DNA of 64,000 nt from Mycobacterium sp. ACS1612. GTDB lineage: Bacteria > Actinomycetota > Actinomycetes > Mycobacteriales > Mycobacteriaceae. Both the position numbers and the translations under genes were made by a program. Position 1 is the first letter of the stretch; each line of letters opens with the position of its first letter. The stretch is from positions 124,001 through 188,000 of the forward strand of contig NZ_LZHZ01000037.1 in NCBI RefSeq assembly GCF_001667505.1. The letters are read 5' to 3'. Shown here piece after piece: positions 18,466 to 25,741 of the stretch. The notes beneath the pieces are model-generated. The model was not told the origin of the DNA. It was given only the letters and a program-made list of their open reading frames with translations, and did not search any database.

Positions 18466-19920
18466 TCAGCATCCGCGGCGGAGGACGACTTCACGAAAAG
18501 TCCTGAGGATGATTTTGATGTCTAGCCACAGCGACCAGTTTTCAATGTAGAAATTGTCATGGCGGGCGCGGTCAGCGATTGATGTGTCTCCGCGCAGTCC
18601 GCTGACTTGGGCGAATCCGGTGAGACCTGCTTGTACGCGATGCCGTTGGGCGTATCTGTCGTACTGTGCAGAGAACAATTCGACGAAGTGCGGCCGTTCG
18701 GGCCGGGGCCCAACCAGAGTCATGTCGCCACGAATGATGTTCCACAGCTGCGGCAATTCGTCGATCGACGTGCAGCGCAGGAAACGACCCACCGGACCGA
18801 CGCGATTGTCGGTGGCCACGCACCATTTCGTCTGCGACTCGAGTTCATCGGCTGGGCGCATTGACCTGAACTTCAGCAGTTCGAACTGTTTCCCGTCGCG
18901 ACCGACTCGCACTTGTCGAAAGATGACGCCGCGGCCACCCTCTAGCCGAACGGCCAGCACCACTACGGCGAGCATCGGCGACAGGACCAGCAAGGCAGTC
19001 ATCGCGAACACGATGTCGAAGATGCGCTTGATCAGCCGCGCTGGCCCCCGCAGGTTGGGATTCCGGATGCGCATGATGGGGATTGAGCCGATGTGTTCGG
19101 CCATTCCCGTCTGCGTGTGGAACTGATGCATCCGTGGAACGACCAAAAGGTCTGCCGCCTGGCATTGTGCAGTGCGTACCGCGTCCACCAATGCGCGTTC
19201 ATCGAAGCTTCCATCGGCAACCAGTAGGGTGCCGGCACCAGTTGCGGCAACCGCCAAGTCGAGGTCGGCAAGGCGGCCGAGACGCGGCACGCGATCGTCG
19301 ACCGCAAAGTCCTCGCCGTCATCCACAAATCCAACCACTTTCAGGCCGTAGACCGGGTGCGCCTCTAGTGTTTTGACCAGCTCGGCGGCCAGCGGACCGC
19401 CTCCGATCAGCACTGTGTGGTATTGGGCGATCCCATGCCGTCGCGCGAAGGCGATCACCCGTGTGGTGATGACGCGGCCCACCACTACCAGTGCAATTCC
19501 CTGGGCGGACGTTTCCAGAAACGTGAGAACCCCATCTCTTTGATGCAGGTACATCATCACCGGGATCACCGTCCCCGTGGCCGCCAGCATCCGTGTCAAG
19601 ATCGTCGGCAGCTCGTCCAGCACGCTTAGGTGAAGTCGTGCGCGATGTCGGCCGCCTCCAGCCAGGAACAACGTTCCCAGCGCGGCCATCGCCACGACAG
19701 CGTGGATCTGCATCGGCCGCCACGCCAAGGGCAATATGCTCAGCCCGAAATCCACGAGTGGGACGAGCATCCAGGCCCTAATGCTGCTGAGGACGCTAGA
19801 ACGCTCTTTGACGGCAGCACGGTCCGAATTGAACTGATCTAGAAGTGTCGTCGCGTCACTGGTCGGCTCGGCCGATGGGCTCATCGAGGCAACGCCAGGA
19901 CCTGGATCAACGACGGTCAT
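18466..19920 (-). CDS. Polyprenyl-phosphate glycosylphosphotransferase, second copy
   Basis: 484 residues from ATG 19920; an in-frame GTG at 19947 would add nine residues. Four hydrophobic segments occupy the first 170 residues, followed by VLIGGGPLAAELVKTLE, and then the catalytic domain with KRIFDIVFAMTALLVLSP, RQVRVGRDGKQFELLKFRSM, TSIDELPQLWNIIRGDM and LVGPRPERP. It belongs to the same family as the gene at 5468-6940 but differs clearly in the N-terminal half. Having two initiating enzymes suggests two glycans or two alternative first sugars. Its upstream region is homologous to the leader of the UDP-sugar operon. Confidence 0.9.
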   Translation of the reverse strand: MTVVDPGPGVASMSPSAEPTSDATTLLDQFNSDRAAVKERSSVLSSIRAWMLVPLVDFGLSILPLAWRPMQIHAVVAMAALGTLFLAGGGRHRARLHLSVLDELPTILTRMLAATGTVIPVMMYLHQRDGVLTFLETSAQGIALVVVGRVITTRVIAFARRHGIAQYHTVLIGGGPLAAELVKTLEAHPVYGLKVVGFVDDGEDFAVDDRVPRLGRLADLDLAVAATGAGTLLVADGSFDERALVDAVRTAQCQAADLLVVPRMHQFHTQTGMAEHIGSIPIMRIRNPNLRGPARLIKRIFDIVFAMTALLVLSPMLAVVVLAVRLEGGRGVIFRQVRVGRDGKQFELLKFRSMRPADELESQTKWCVATDNRVGPVGRFLRCTSIDELPQLWNIIRGDMTLVGPRPERPHFVELFSAQYDRYAQRHRVQAGLTGFAQVSGLRGDTSIADRARHDNFYIENWSLWLDIKIILRTFREVVLRRGC

Positions 19921-20113
19921 GGTCGCACCCCGACGCTGCGATTGCACGTGTGCGCGAAGTTCCCCTTGCCATCTCGTCCCCCCGAGTCGTCTGCCGTGAC
20001 AACTTTGCTACTGAGAGGTTGGAAACCTGGTCCCGCTTGATGACCTCGTTGCGAGTCCTGCAACCCCTCCCGCTCGTCGCGAGCGCAGCTTCCGACCTTC
20101 TCAAGCTGAAGAT

Positions 20114-20119
20114 ATCTTA
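20114..20119 (-). promoter_or_regulatory. Putative -10 box TAAGAT for the second phosphotransferase
   Basis: On the minus strand TAAGAT fits TANNNT and follows the AGGGAAACACCT element by 25 bases, as at the UDP-sugar operon. The implied leader is about 160-190 bases. Confidence 0.4.
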
Positions 20120-20144
20120 TTAACCAATACAGCGCTAGGGAATT

Positions 20145-20156
20145 AGGTGTTTCCCT
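20145..20156 (-). promoter_or_regulatory. Conserved upstream element AGGGAAACACCT, copy 2
   Basis: Identical over 12 bases to copies at 9670-9681 and 20942-20953. The flanks also match copy 1 (ATAGGG before it, ATTCC and CTAGCG after it), so this site and copy 1 belong to one duplicated leader. Confidence 0.5.
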
Positions 20157-20504
20157 ATGCACTAACTAGATAAACCCCATCATCTGCGGCTTTGTCCAGA
20201 CGGTGGGTACCGATCTAGTTCTCCAGGCCAATCCTTCGAACTTTGCTGATTTGACGCTGTCGTCTAAACGGCGCACAAGACTGCTCGATGCTCCCACGAT
20301 TTGGCAAACAAATGGGGGCGATAGGACACGTACGCGAATCCCCTGACCTCTTTGGCCGCCGCCGCCAGGCCAGGTTAGCTGCAATCGCATGCGTCGCACG
20401 GGTATGGCGCAACACCCATGGACACCACAGCCCAAGCCGTGGCGACACTTAACCGGGTCGCTAATTTGACCGCGCGGTAGCCGATGCAGTCGCGCGGCCC
20501 ACGG

Positions 20505-20909
20505 TCAATCGAACCCGAGGGACGGTTCGGCGCCGACAATCCAGACGGGCTGAGCGCTAGCAATCGAGTAGACAACCCAACGAGCGCCGACGAGGCCGTA
20601 GGTCCCGAACTTCGCTGGGATCAGTTGGACAAGAATCTCTTCATCGACAGAAATGCGATTCGCAGCAATCTTCGCAGTCCACCCAGCAGCATTGAGCGCG
20701 TTTCTAGCCTCGCCGATGACGGAACAATCCGAGACAACACGGGCGACCTGTTCCACCGTCGAGACTGCCTCTCGCGGTGCTGCGGATAAGCACGTATCCG
20801 CCAGTTCAACGTCTGCACTCTCATGCGGATCTGACTGCGCCGCGCACGCCTCTGCTGTCACCTTGCCGCCTCCCCCGCGCACCCACCCGAGCGCTCCAGC
20901 TAACTCCAC
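20505..20909 (-). CDS. Hypothetical protein of 134 residues
   Basis: Opens with GTG 20909. The N-terminal third is Gly/Ala-rich; the C-terminal half alternates polar and hydrophobic residues (AGWTAKIAANRISV, GARWVVYSIASAQPVWIVGAE) in the way of a small beta-rich domain. I do not recognise a family and see no signal peptide. Support for a real gene is the third copy of the AGGGAAACACCT element 33 bases upstream and an open frame that continues back 11 codons to a TGA. The start may be wrong or the N terminus lost. It lies between the polysaccharide cluster and the rplA terminator. Confidence 0.4.
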   Translation of the reverse strand: MELAGALGWVRGGGGKVTAEACAAQSDPHESADVELADTCLSAAPREAVSTVEQVARVVSDCSVIGEARNALNAAGWTAKIAANRISVDEEILVQLIPAKFGTYGLVGARWVVYSIASAQPVWIVGAEPSLGFD

Positions 20910-20941
20910 GAGGTTATCGACAGCGGTGAAGCGGACGTATC

Positions 20942-20953
20942 AGGTGTTTCCCT
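20942..20953 (-). promoter_or_regulatory. Conserved upstream element AGGGAAACACCT, copy 3
   Basis: The third exact copy. It is followed 25 bases later by TAACCT, a TANNNT hexamer at 20911-20916, right before the GTG of the 134-residue hypothetical gene. Unlike copies 1 and 2, the longer leader is not conserved around it. Confidence 0.45.
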
Positions 20954-21004
20954 AAGCTTTGCGCTTCCGGGTCCCAAGGCGGCGCGATCCTAACGAGAAC
21001 CGAA

Positions 21005-21041
21005 CGCTCGGCGCAGAGATGTATCGATGAGGCGCCGAGCG
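21005..21041 (-). terminator. Stem-loop terminator of the rplK-rplA transcript
   Basis: CGCTCGGCGC (21005-21014) and GCGCCGAGCG (21032-21041) form a perfect 10-bp stem with a 17-base loop, starting nine bases after the rplA stop on the minus strand. There is no long T run, as is common in GC-rich actinobacteria. Confidence 0.6.
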
Positions 21042-21049
21042 CCAGGTGG

Positions 21050-21757
21050 CTACGCCTCCGCGAAGTTACGCGTGACCGACGGGTCGACCGGGATGCCCGG
21101 GCCGGTGGTCGTCGAGACTGTGACCTTCTTCAGGTAGCGGCCCTTCGACGACGACGGCTTGGCCCGCAGGATCTCATCCAGCGCAGCGCCGTAGTTCTCA
21201 GCCAGCGCCTTCTCGTCGAACGACGCCTTGCCGATGATGAAATGCAGATTGGCCTGCTTGTCCACGCGGAAGTTGATCTTGCCGCCCTTGATGTCGTTGA
21301 CGGCCTTCACCACATCCGGCGTGACGGTGCCCGTCTTTGGGTTCGGCATCAGACCACGCGGACCCAGCACACGCGCGACCCGGCCCACCTTGGCCATCTG
21401 GTCGGGGGTGGCGATCGCGGCGTCGAAATCGAGGAAACCGCCCTGGATCTTCTCGATCAGGTCGTCGCTACCGACGATGTCGGCGCCCGCGGCGGCGGCT
21501 TGCTCGGCCTTCTCACCGACCGCGAACACCGCGACGCGCGCTGTCTTACCGGTGCCGTGCGGCAGGTTCACGGTGCCGCGCACCATCTGATCGGCCTTAC
21601 GCGGATCGACGCCGAGGCGGATCGCAACCTCGACGGTGGCGTCCTGCTTCTTCGACGACGTCTCCTTGGCCAGCTTCGCGGCCTCCAGCGGGGTGTACAG
21701 CCGGTCCCGGTCGACCTTCTCGGCGGCTTCGCGATATGCCTTGCTGGTCTTGCTCAT
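21050..21757 (-). CDS. rplA: 50S ribosomal protein L1
   Basis: 235 residues, the usual length. Recognised from SKAYREAAEKVDRDRLYTPLEAAKLAKE, the RLGVDPRKADQMVRGTVNLP region, GRVARVLGPRGLMPNPKTGT and the C-terminal KGRYLKKVTVSTTTGPGI. L1 forms the stalk at the E site of the large subunit and binds 23S rRNA; in many bacteria it also represses its own operon. GGAGACACGA precedes the ATG. It is the last gene of the nusG-rplK-rplA run and is followed by a strong hairpin. Beyond it the core gene order ends and the polysaccharide cluster begins. Confidence 0.98.
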   Translation of the reverse strand: MSKTSKAYREAAEKVDRDRLYTPLEAAKLAKETSSKKQDATVEVAIRLGVDPRKADQMVRGTVNLPHGTGKTARVAVFAVGEKAEQAAAAGADIVGSDDLIEKIQGGFLDFDAAIATPDQMAKVGRVARVLGPRGLMPNPKTGTVTPDVVKAVNDIKGGKINFRVDKQANLHFIIGKASFDEKALAENYGAALDEILRAKPSSSKGRYLKKVTVSTTTGPGIPVDPSVTRNFAEA

Positions 21758-21831
21758 TCGTGTCTCCTAGTTGTCAGAGTTGTGGTTGTTCGGGCCGATG
21801 CCAGCCCTCCCACGGGATCGCGCGCCGAAAA

Positions 21832-22260
21832 CTATTCGACGGTGATCCCCATCGACCGGGCGGTGCCGGCGATGATCTTGGCCGCCTGATCAATGTCGTT
21901 GGCGTTCAAGTCTTCTTTCTTGGTCTCGGCGATCTCGCGCACCTGATCCCAGGTCACCTTCGCGACCTTGGTCTTGTGCGGCTCACCTGAACCCTTTTGC
22001 ACGCCAGCGGCTTTCAGCAGCAGCTTGGCCGCGGGCGGGGTCTTCAGGTTGAAGGTGAAGCTGCGATCCTCGTAGACGGTGATCTCCACGGGGATGACGT
22101 TGCCGCGCTGGTTCTCCGTCGCGGCGTTGTACGCCTTGCAGAACTCCATGATGTTGACGCCGTGCTGGCCGAGCGCGGGACCGACCGGCGGGGCAGGGTT
22201 GGCCTGCCCGGCCTGGATCTGCAGCTTGATCAGCCCGGCGACTTTCTTCCTCGGGGCCAT
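21832..22260 (-). CDS. rplK: 50S ribosomal protein L11
   Basis: 142 residues. The N terminus KVAGLIKLQIQAGQANPAPPVGPALGQHGVNIMEFCKAYN is split here only by my summary: the PPVGPALGQHGVNI part is the classical proline-rich L11 signature, and GSGEPHKTKVAKVTWDQ is the rRNA-binding C-terminal domain. L11 binds the GTPase-associated centre of 23S rRNA and is needed for the stringent response and elongation-factor turnover. It lies 74 bases upstream of rplA and 25 bases after nusG on the same strand, as in other actinobacteria. Confidence 0.98.
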   Translation of the reverse strand: MAPRKKVAGLIKLQIQAGQANPAPPVGPALGQHGVNIMEFCKAYNAATENQRGNVIPVEITVYEDRSFTFNLKTPPAAKLLLKAAGVQKGSGEPHKTKVAKVTWDQVREIAETKKEDLNANDIDQAAKIIAGTARSMGITVE

Positions 22261-22285
22261 GTCGTGCGGTGTTCCTTTCTCGGAC

Positions 22286-23077
22286 TTAGATCTTGGCGAC
22301 CTGGTTGAAGGTCAATTCGACAGGTGTTTCGCGGCCAAAGATGGACACCAGCACCTTGAGCTTCTGTTGTTCGGCGTTGACCTCGCTGATCGACGCGGGC
22401 AACGTCGCAAACGGCCCGTCCATCACGGTGACCGACTCACCGACCTCGAAGTCGACCAGGATCTCCGGACGTTCGATCGACGCCTCGGAGCTGGCGGCCG
22501 CCCCAGCCGTGCTCTTGGCCGGCTTCTTCGCGGCAGCGGGCGGCAGCAGGAACTTCACCACGTCATCCAACGACAGCGGCGACGGACGTGAAGTCGCCCC
22601 GACGAAGCCGGTCACGCCGGGCGTGTTGCGCACGGCGCCCCACGACTCGTCGTTGAGGTCCATGCGCACCAGGATGTAGCCCGGCAGCACCTTGCGGTTG
22701 ACCTGCTTGCGCTGGCCGTTCTTGATCTCGGTGACCTCTTCGGTCGGCACCTCGACCTGGAAGATGTAGTCGCCGACGTCGAGGTTCTGCACGCGGGTCT
22801 CGAGGTTGGCCTTCACCTTGTTCTCGTAGCCGGCGTAGGAGTGGATGACGTACCAGTCACCGGGCCGGGTGCGCAGGTCCTTCTTCAGCGCGACCGCCGG
22901 ATCCTCTTCCTCGTCCTGCGGCGCGTCCTGCGCAGCCGCGTCATCGGCAGCGTCGGCCGCGACGTCGGCTTCATCAGGAGCCGCGTCGGTGTCCTCGGTC
23001 ACCGGATCGACGTTGCTCTCGTCTGTGATGACGTCGACGCTCTCGGCCGAAGGCGATTCGCCCTCGAAGGAAGTCAC
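22286..23077 (-). CDS. nusG: Transcription termination/antitermination factor NusG
   Basis: 263 residues from GTG 23077. The first 65 residues are an acidic, alanine-rich extension typical of actinobacterial NusG. The NGN domain follows (GDWYVIHSYAGYENKVKANL, KVLPGYILVRMDL, VRNTPGVTGFVG), then a linker and a KOW domain (FEVGESVTVMDGPFATLPASI). NusG binds RNA polymerase and links it to Rho or ribosomes. It is 25 bases after secE and 25 bases before rplK. Confidence 0.97.
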   Translation of the reverse strand: MTSFEGESPSAESVDVITDESNVDPVTEDTDAAPDEADVAADAADDAAAQDAPQDEEEDPAVALKKDLRTRPGDWYVIHSYAGYENKVKANLETRVQNLDVGDYIFQVEVPTEEVTEIKNGQRKQVNRKVLPGYILVRMDLNDESWGAVRNTPGVTGFVGATSRPSPLSLDDVVKFLLPPAAAKKPAKSTAGAAASSEASIERPEILVDFEVGESVTVMDGPFATLPASISEVNAEQQKLKVLVSIFGRETPVELTFNQVAKI

Positions 23078-23102
23078 TTGTCAGTCCTCTCTCATTCGCT
23101 CG

Positions 23103-23564
23103 TTAGCCGAACACCAGCGTCACGAGCTTCAATAGGCCCATGTCGACCAGGCCGATCAACGCCACCATGAAGGCCAGGAAGACCAGCACCACGGCGGTGT
23201 AGTTGACCATCTGCTTGCGGTTCGGCCAGATCACCTTGCGGAGTTCGGCGACGACCTGCGCCAGGTAGTTCCAGACGAACTTGAACGGGTTCCGCCCACC
23301 TTTTCCTGGCCGATCGGCGGACTTCTTGGCCGTCTTGGTCGCGGTGCCCCCACCGTTCTTGGTCGGCGCGGCCTTCGTGCCCGTCCCCAGGTCGACGGCC
23401 TCGCTCTCGGCGTCGACCGCGCCGCGTCGCGACCGTTTGCCGGTCGGACGGGCCGGGCGGGTCACCACCGCGGTCTGGCCAGTGCTGTCAGTTACGGTGT
23501 CGTCGCCTGCGGAGCTGACACCGTCGCGCTCGTCGCTCACCGCATGCCTTTCGTATGGGTTCAC
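23103..23564 (-). CDS. secE: Preprotein translocase subunit SecE
   Basis: 153 residues; a GTG eight codons in (23540) is an alternative start. A long basic and Ala/Thr-rich N-terminal extension of about 95 residues precedes the SecE core: FVWNYLAQVVAELRKVIWPN is the amphipathic surface helix, and NYTAVVLVFLAFMVALIGLV is the single membrane helix. SecE clamps the SecY channel. Such N-terminal extensions are normal in mycobacteria. It lies between tRNA-Trp and nusG. Confidence 0.96.
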   Translation of the reverse strand: MNPYERHAVSDERDGVSSAGDDTVTDSTGQTAVVTRPARPTGKRSRRGAVDAESEAVDLGTGTKAAPTKNGGGTATKTAKKSADRPGKGGRNPFKFVWNYLAQVVAELRKVIWPNRKQMVNYTAVVLVFLAFMVALIGLVDMGLLKLVTLVFG

Positions 23565-23610
23565 GTGTGGTCACCTTCCAGTGTCCACACTTGTCGAGTA
23601 TTCAGTTGAG

Positions 23611-23683
<73 letters not shown>

Positions 23684-23811
23684 TCATCGGGGCTCACACA
23701 ATTTGCGCGCTCCCCGTTCGGCCGATTGAAAACCGACGGACAGCGCGCTGGACTGGGAAAACCCCGAGGACCGAGTGTAGCGCGCCACCCGTGATAGTTA
23801 CTAATCCGCCT

Positions 23812-24327
23812 CTAGTCGTCGTGCTTGACGGGCTTGCGCACGACCTGCCCGGTTTCCGGGTCCCACCCGGCCGAAATCGAGTTGTCGCCCTCGTGACCCA
23901 TCAGCGTGGTGAACGACTCCATCACGACGTCGCCGTTGGGCCGTGCGCACACGTTGCGGGTGGTCACGATGTCGGCGCCGAACCGCTCGTTGACCGACTC
24001 GATGTACATGGTGCCGGTCAGTACGTCACCGTCCTTGATCGGCTGGTGGAACAGGAACTTCTGATCCACCTGCACGATCTGCAGCGTCTCGAAGCCGACG
24101 TCGACGTGCTGGAAGAAGTGCCGCTGGATCATCACCGCGAAGATCGACATGAACGTCGGCGGCGCGATCAACCCGGGGTGACCGAGTTGGGCGGCGGCGT
24201 CCTCATCATGCGAAGCCGGGTCCATCGACTTGACGCTCGCCGCGTACTGCCGGATCTGCTCCCGGCCGACGACGAAGGTGTCCGGGTACTTCCAGACCAT
24301 CCCCCGGATATCAGTTTTGAGTGCCAT
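23812..24327 (-). CDS. hadC: (3R)-hydroxyacyl-ACP dehydratase subunit HadC
   Basis: 171 residues. An N-terminal MaoC-type dehydratase homologue with FVVGREQIRQYAASV, HPGLIAPPTFMSIF and VDQKFLFHQPIKDGD, closely similar in layout to HadA. In mycobacteria HadC pairs with the catalytic HadB to dehydrate long meromycolate intermediates in the FAS-II cycle; HadA and HadC are the substrate-stabilising partners. It follows hadB by three bases. The tail after residue 145 (SAGWDPETGQ and onward) is charged. tRNA-Trp lies about 130 bases downstream. Confidence 0.95.
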   Translation of the reverse strand: MALKTDIRGMVWKYPDTFVVGREQIRQYAASVKSMDPASHDEDAAAQLGHPGLIAPPTFMSIFAVMIQRHFFQHVDVGFETLQIVQVDQKFLFHQPIKDGDVLTGTMYIESVNERFGADIVTTRNVCARPNGDVVMESFTTLMGHEGDNSISAGWDPETGQVVRKPVKHDD

Positions 24328-24330
24328 TGG

Positions 24331-24759
24331 TCACGCCAGCTTCGCGGTGGCAACGGCGCGACCGAAGATCTTTTTTCCCCCCGTTGTGGCCGACAGCGCG
24401 ATGGTCACTGATTTTGTTTCCGGCTCAACGGATTTCACTCGACCATTGAACACGATTTCGGCGCCGACGCCATCGTTGGGAACCGGCACCACCGCGGTGA
24501 AGCGGACGTTGTACTCGGTGACCGCGGCAGGGTCGCCGACCCACGACGTCACGTAGCCCCCACCCAGGCCCATAGTGAGCATGCCGTGCGCGATCGCGGT
24601 GTCCAGTCCGACCTGCTTGGCGATGTCGTCGTCCCAGTGGATCGGGTTGAGGTCGCCGGACACCCCGGCGTAGTTCACCAGATCCTGACGGGTCAGCGGT
24701 ATCACCTTCTCAGGAAGGGTGTCACCTACCTTCACCGAGTCGAATTCACGCAGTGCCAT
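24331..24759 (-). CDS. hadB: (3R)-hydroxyacyl-ACP dehydratase subunit HadB
   Basis: 142 residues from ATG 24759, the usual length; a longer open frame reaches 24840 but would overlap hadA by nearly 100 bases. The hydratase-2 motif is intact: YAGVSGDLNPIHWDDDIAKQ supplies the catalytic Asp-His pair, and AHGMLTMGLGGGYV the following helix. HadB is the catalytic subunit shared by HadAB and HadBC and acts in mycolic-acid elongation. The start overlaps the end of hadA by 14 bases, so the two are translationally coupled. Confidence 0.96.
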   Translation of the reverse strand: MALREFDSVKVGDTLPEKVIPLTRQDLVNYAGVSGDLNPIHWDDDIAKQVGLDTAIAHGMLTMGLGGGYVTSWVGDPAAVTEYNVRFTAVVPVPNDGVGAEIVFNGRVKSVEPETKSVTIALSATTGGKKIFGRAVATAKLA

Positions 24760-25225
24760 CGCTGAAACCCTCTTCTCCCTCTTCACCCGAGCGACCCGCG
24801 AGGGTCGTGTACGACTCCTGGACGACGTCACCCTTGTCATTGGTGACGATGTTCTTGGTCACGATGATGTCGGCGCCGTGTGCCTGCCGGACGGAGTCCA
24901 CGTACACGTCGCAGTACAGCGTGTCGCCGGCATAGATGGGCCTGACGAACTTCAGCACCTGATCCACCTGGACGATCTGGGCATCCCGGATCGCGATGTT
25001 CGCGTTTTCGAAGAACGCCAACTGCGCCTGGTAACCGAATACCGAGATGAACGTCAACGGCGCGGGCAGCCGATCGTGGCCGAGCTTGGCGGCGGCCTTC
25101 TCGTCGTGGAACACGGGATCGTCGTTCTTGACGGCGACCGCGTACTCGCGCAGCTTCTCCCTGCCCACGACGTAGTGGTCGGGATAGCGGTAGTGCATCC
25201 CGACGATCTGCTGTGACAGCCCCAC
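24746..25225 (-). CDS. hadA: (3R)-hydroxyacyl-ACP dehydratase subunit HadA
   Basis: 159 residues. An N-terminal MaoC-like fold with HYVVGREKLREYAVAV, DRLPAPLTFISVFG and VDQVLKFVRPIYAGD. It partners HadB for the earlier rounds of FAS-II dehydration; HadAB is the target linked to thiacetazone and isoxyl resistance in M. tuberculosis. It begins the hadABC run and lies 54 bases after the rpmG stop on the same strand. The acidic tail (GEEGEEG) is encoded in the overlap with hadB. Confidence 0.96.
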   Translation of the reverse strand: MGLSQQIVGMHYRYPDHYVVGREKLREYAVAVKNDDPVFHDEKAAAKLGHDRLPAPLTFISVFGYQAQLAFFENANIAIRDAQIVQVDQVLKFVRPIYAGDTLYCDVYVDSVRQAHGADIIVTKNIVTNDKGDVVQESYTTLAGRSGEEGEEGFSDGTA

Positions 25226-25279
25226 GGTGAACGAACCTCTCGGGTCAACCCCTGGCAGATAGCCGAATGGGGTGACGCG

Positions 25280-25447
25280 CTAGCGCGATTCCTTGTGAGC
25301 CTGGTGCTTGCCGCAATTCGGGCAGAACTTCTTCAGCTCGAGCCGATCGGGATCGTTGCGACGGTTCTTCTTGGTGATGTAGTTGCGGTGTTTGCACACC
25401 TCGCACGCCAAAGTGATCTTCGGCCGTACATCTGTACTTGACGCCAC
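25280..25447 (-). CDS. rpmG: 50S ribosomal protein L33
   Basis: 55 residues from GTG 25447. The open frame extends further upstream, but this start gives the normal L33 length and N terminus (ASSTDVRPKITLACEVCKHR). Both zinc-binding CxxC pairs are present (CEVC and CPNC), so this is the zinc-containing C+ form. It lies between tRNA-Met and hadA, the conserved mycobacterial order. Confidence 0.95.
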   Translation of the reverse strand: MASSTDVRPKITLACEVCKHRNYITKKNRRNDPDRLELKKFCPNCGKHQAHKESR

Positions 25448-25483
25448 GTCAACTGCCTCTTTCTCAAATGCCTTCGTGTCCTG

Positions 25484-25557
25484 TAGCGGTGGGGGGACTC
25501 GATCCCCCGACCTCACGATTATGAGTCGTGCGCTCTAACCAGCTGAGCTACACCGCC
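25484..25557 (-). tRNA. metT: tRNA-Met (CAT anticodon)
   Basis: A 74-base cloverleaf on the minus strand. GGCGGTG pairs with CACCGCT (one G-U), the discriminator is A, the D arm reads AGCTCAGCTGGTTAGAGC, the anticodon loop is CTCATAA giving CAT, and the T arm has GGATCGAGTCC. The normal first acceptor pair marks it as elongator rather than initiator tRNA. Confidence 0.95.
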
Positions 25558-25586
25558 ATCCGGGTGCCACCTACTGGCGACCACCG

Positions 25587-25659
25587 AGCCCCCTAACGGA
25601 ATCGAACCGTTGACCTTTTCCTTACCATGGAAACGCTCTACCGACTGAGCTAAGGGGGC
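25587..25659 (-). tRNA. thrT: tRNA-Thr (GGT anticodon)
   Basis: A 73-base cloverleaf on the minus strand. GCCCCCT pairs with AGGGGGC, the discriminator is T, the D arm reads AGCTCAGTCGGTAGAGC, the TTTCC/GGAAA anticodon stem encloses ATGGTAA giving GGT, and the T arm has GGTTCGATTCC. It is 29 bases upstream of tRNA-Met and probably cotranscribed with it. Confidence 0.96.
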
Positions 25660-25692
25660 CAGACCCTCGCAGCAGCGGCGTGGGCCTTAAAG

Positions 25693-25722
25693 AGGGTACA
25701 TTCTCGCGGATTGTCGTGCCAA
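25693..25722 (-). promoter_or_regulatory. Putative promoter of the thrT-metT-rpmG transcript
   Basis: On the minus strand TTGGCA (25717-25722) and TACCCT (25693-25698) are separated by 18 bases. This fits a housekeeping sigma-A promoter. The -10 box lies 33 bases before the first base of tRNA-Thr. Confidence 0.5.
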
Positions 25723-25741
25723 ACCGCAGGTCGTCGCGCCG

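Larger units (their letters stand above)
19948..20504. other. Leader region of the second phosphotransferase, homologous to 9460-10010
   Basis: About 560 bases without a convincing gene. It contains, in the same order as the region upstream of the UDP-sugar operon, GACAACTTTGCT (19998), TATTAACCA and GCTAGG (about 20119-20139), GGTGTTTCCCTAT (20146), TTTGCTGATTTGACG (20242) and CCAAGCCG followed by GCGACACTTA (about 20430-20450). Between blocks the two have drifted. This reads as an old duplication of a promoter and leader. Confidence 0.6.

Noticed and set aside
1..20953. Insertion sequences or phage integration as the source of the polysaccharide island
   Set aside because: No transposase, integrase, terminal inverted repeats or tRNA-end duplication could be found.
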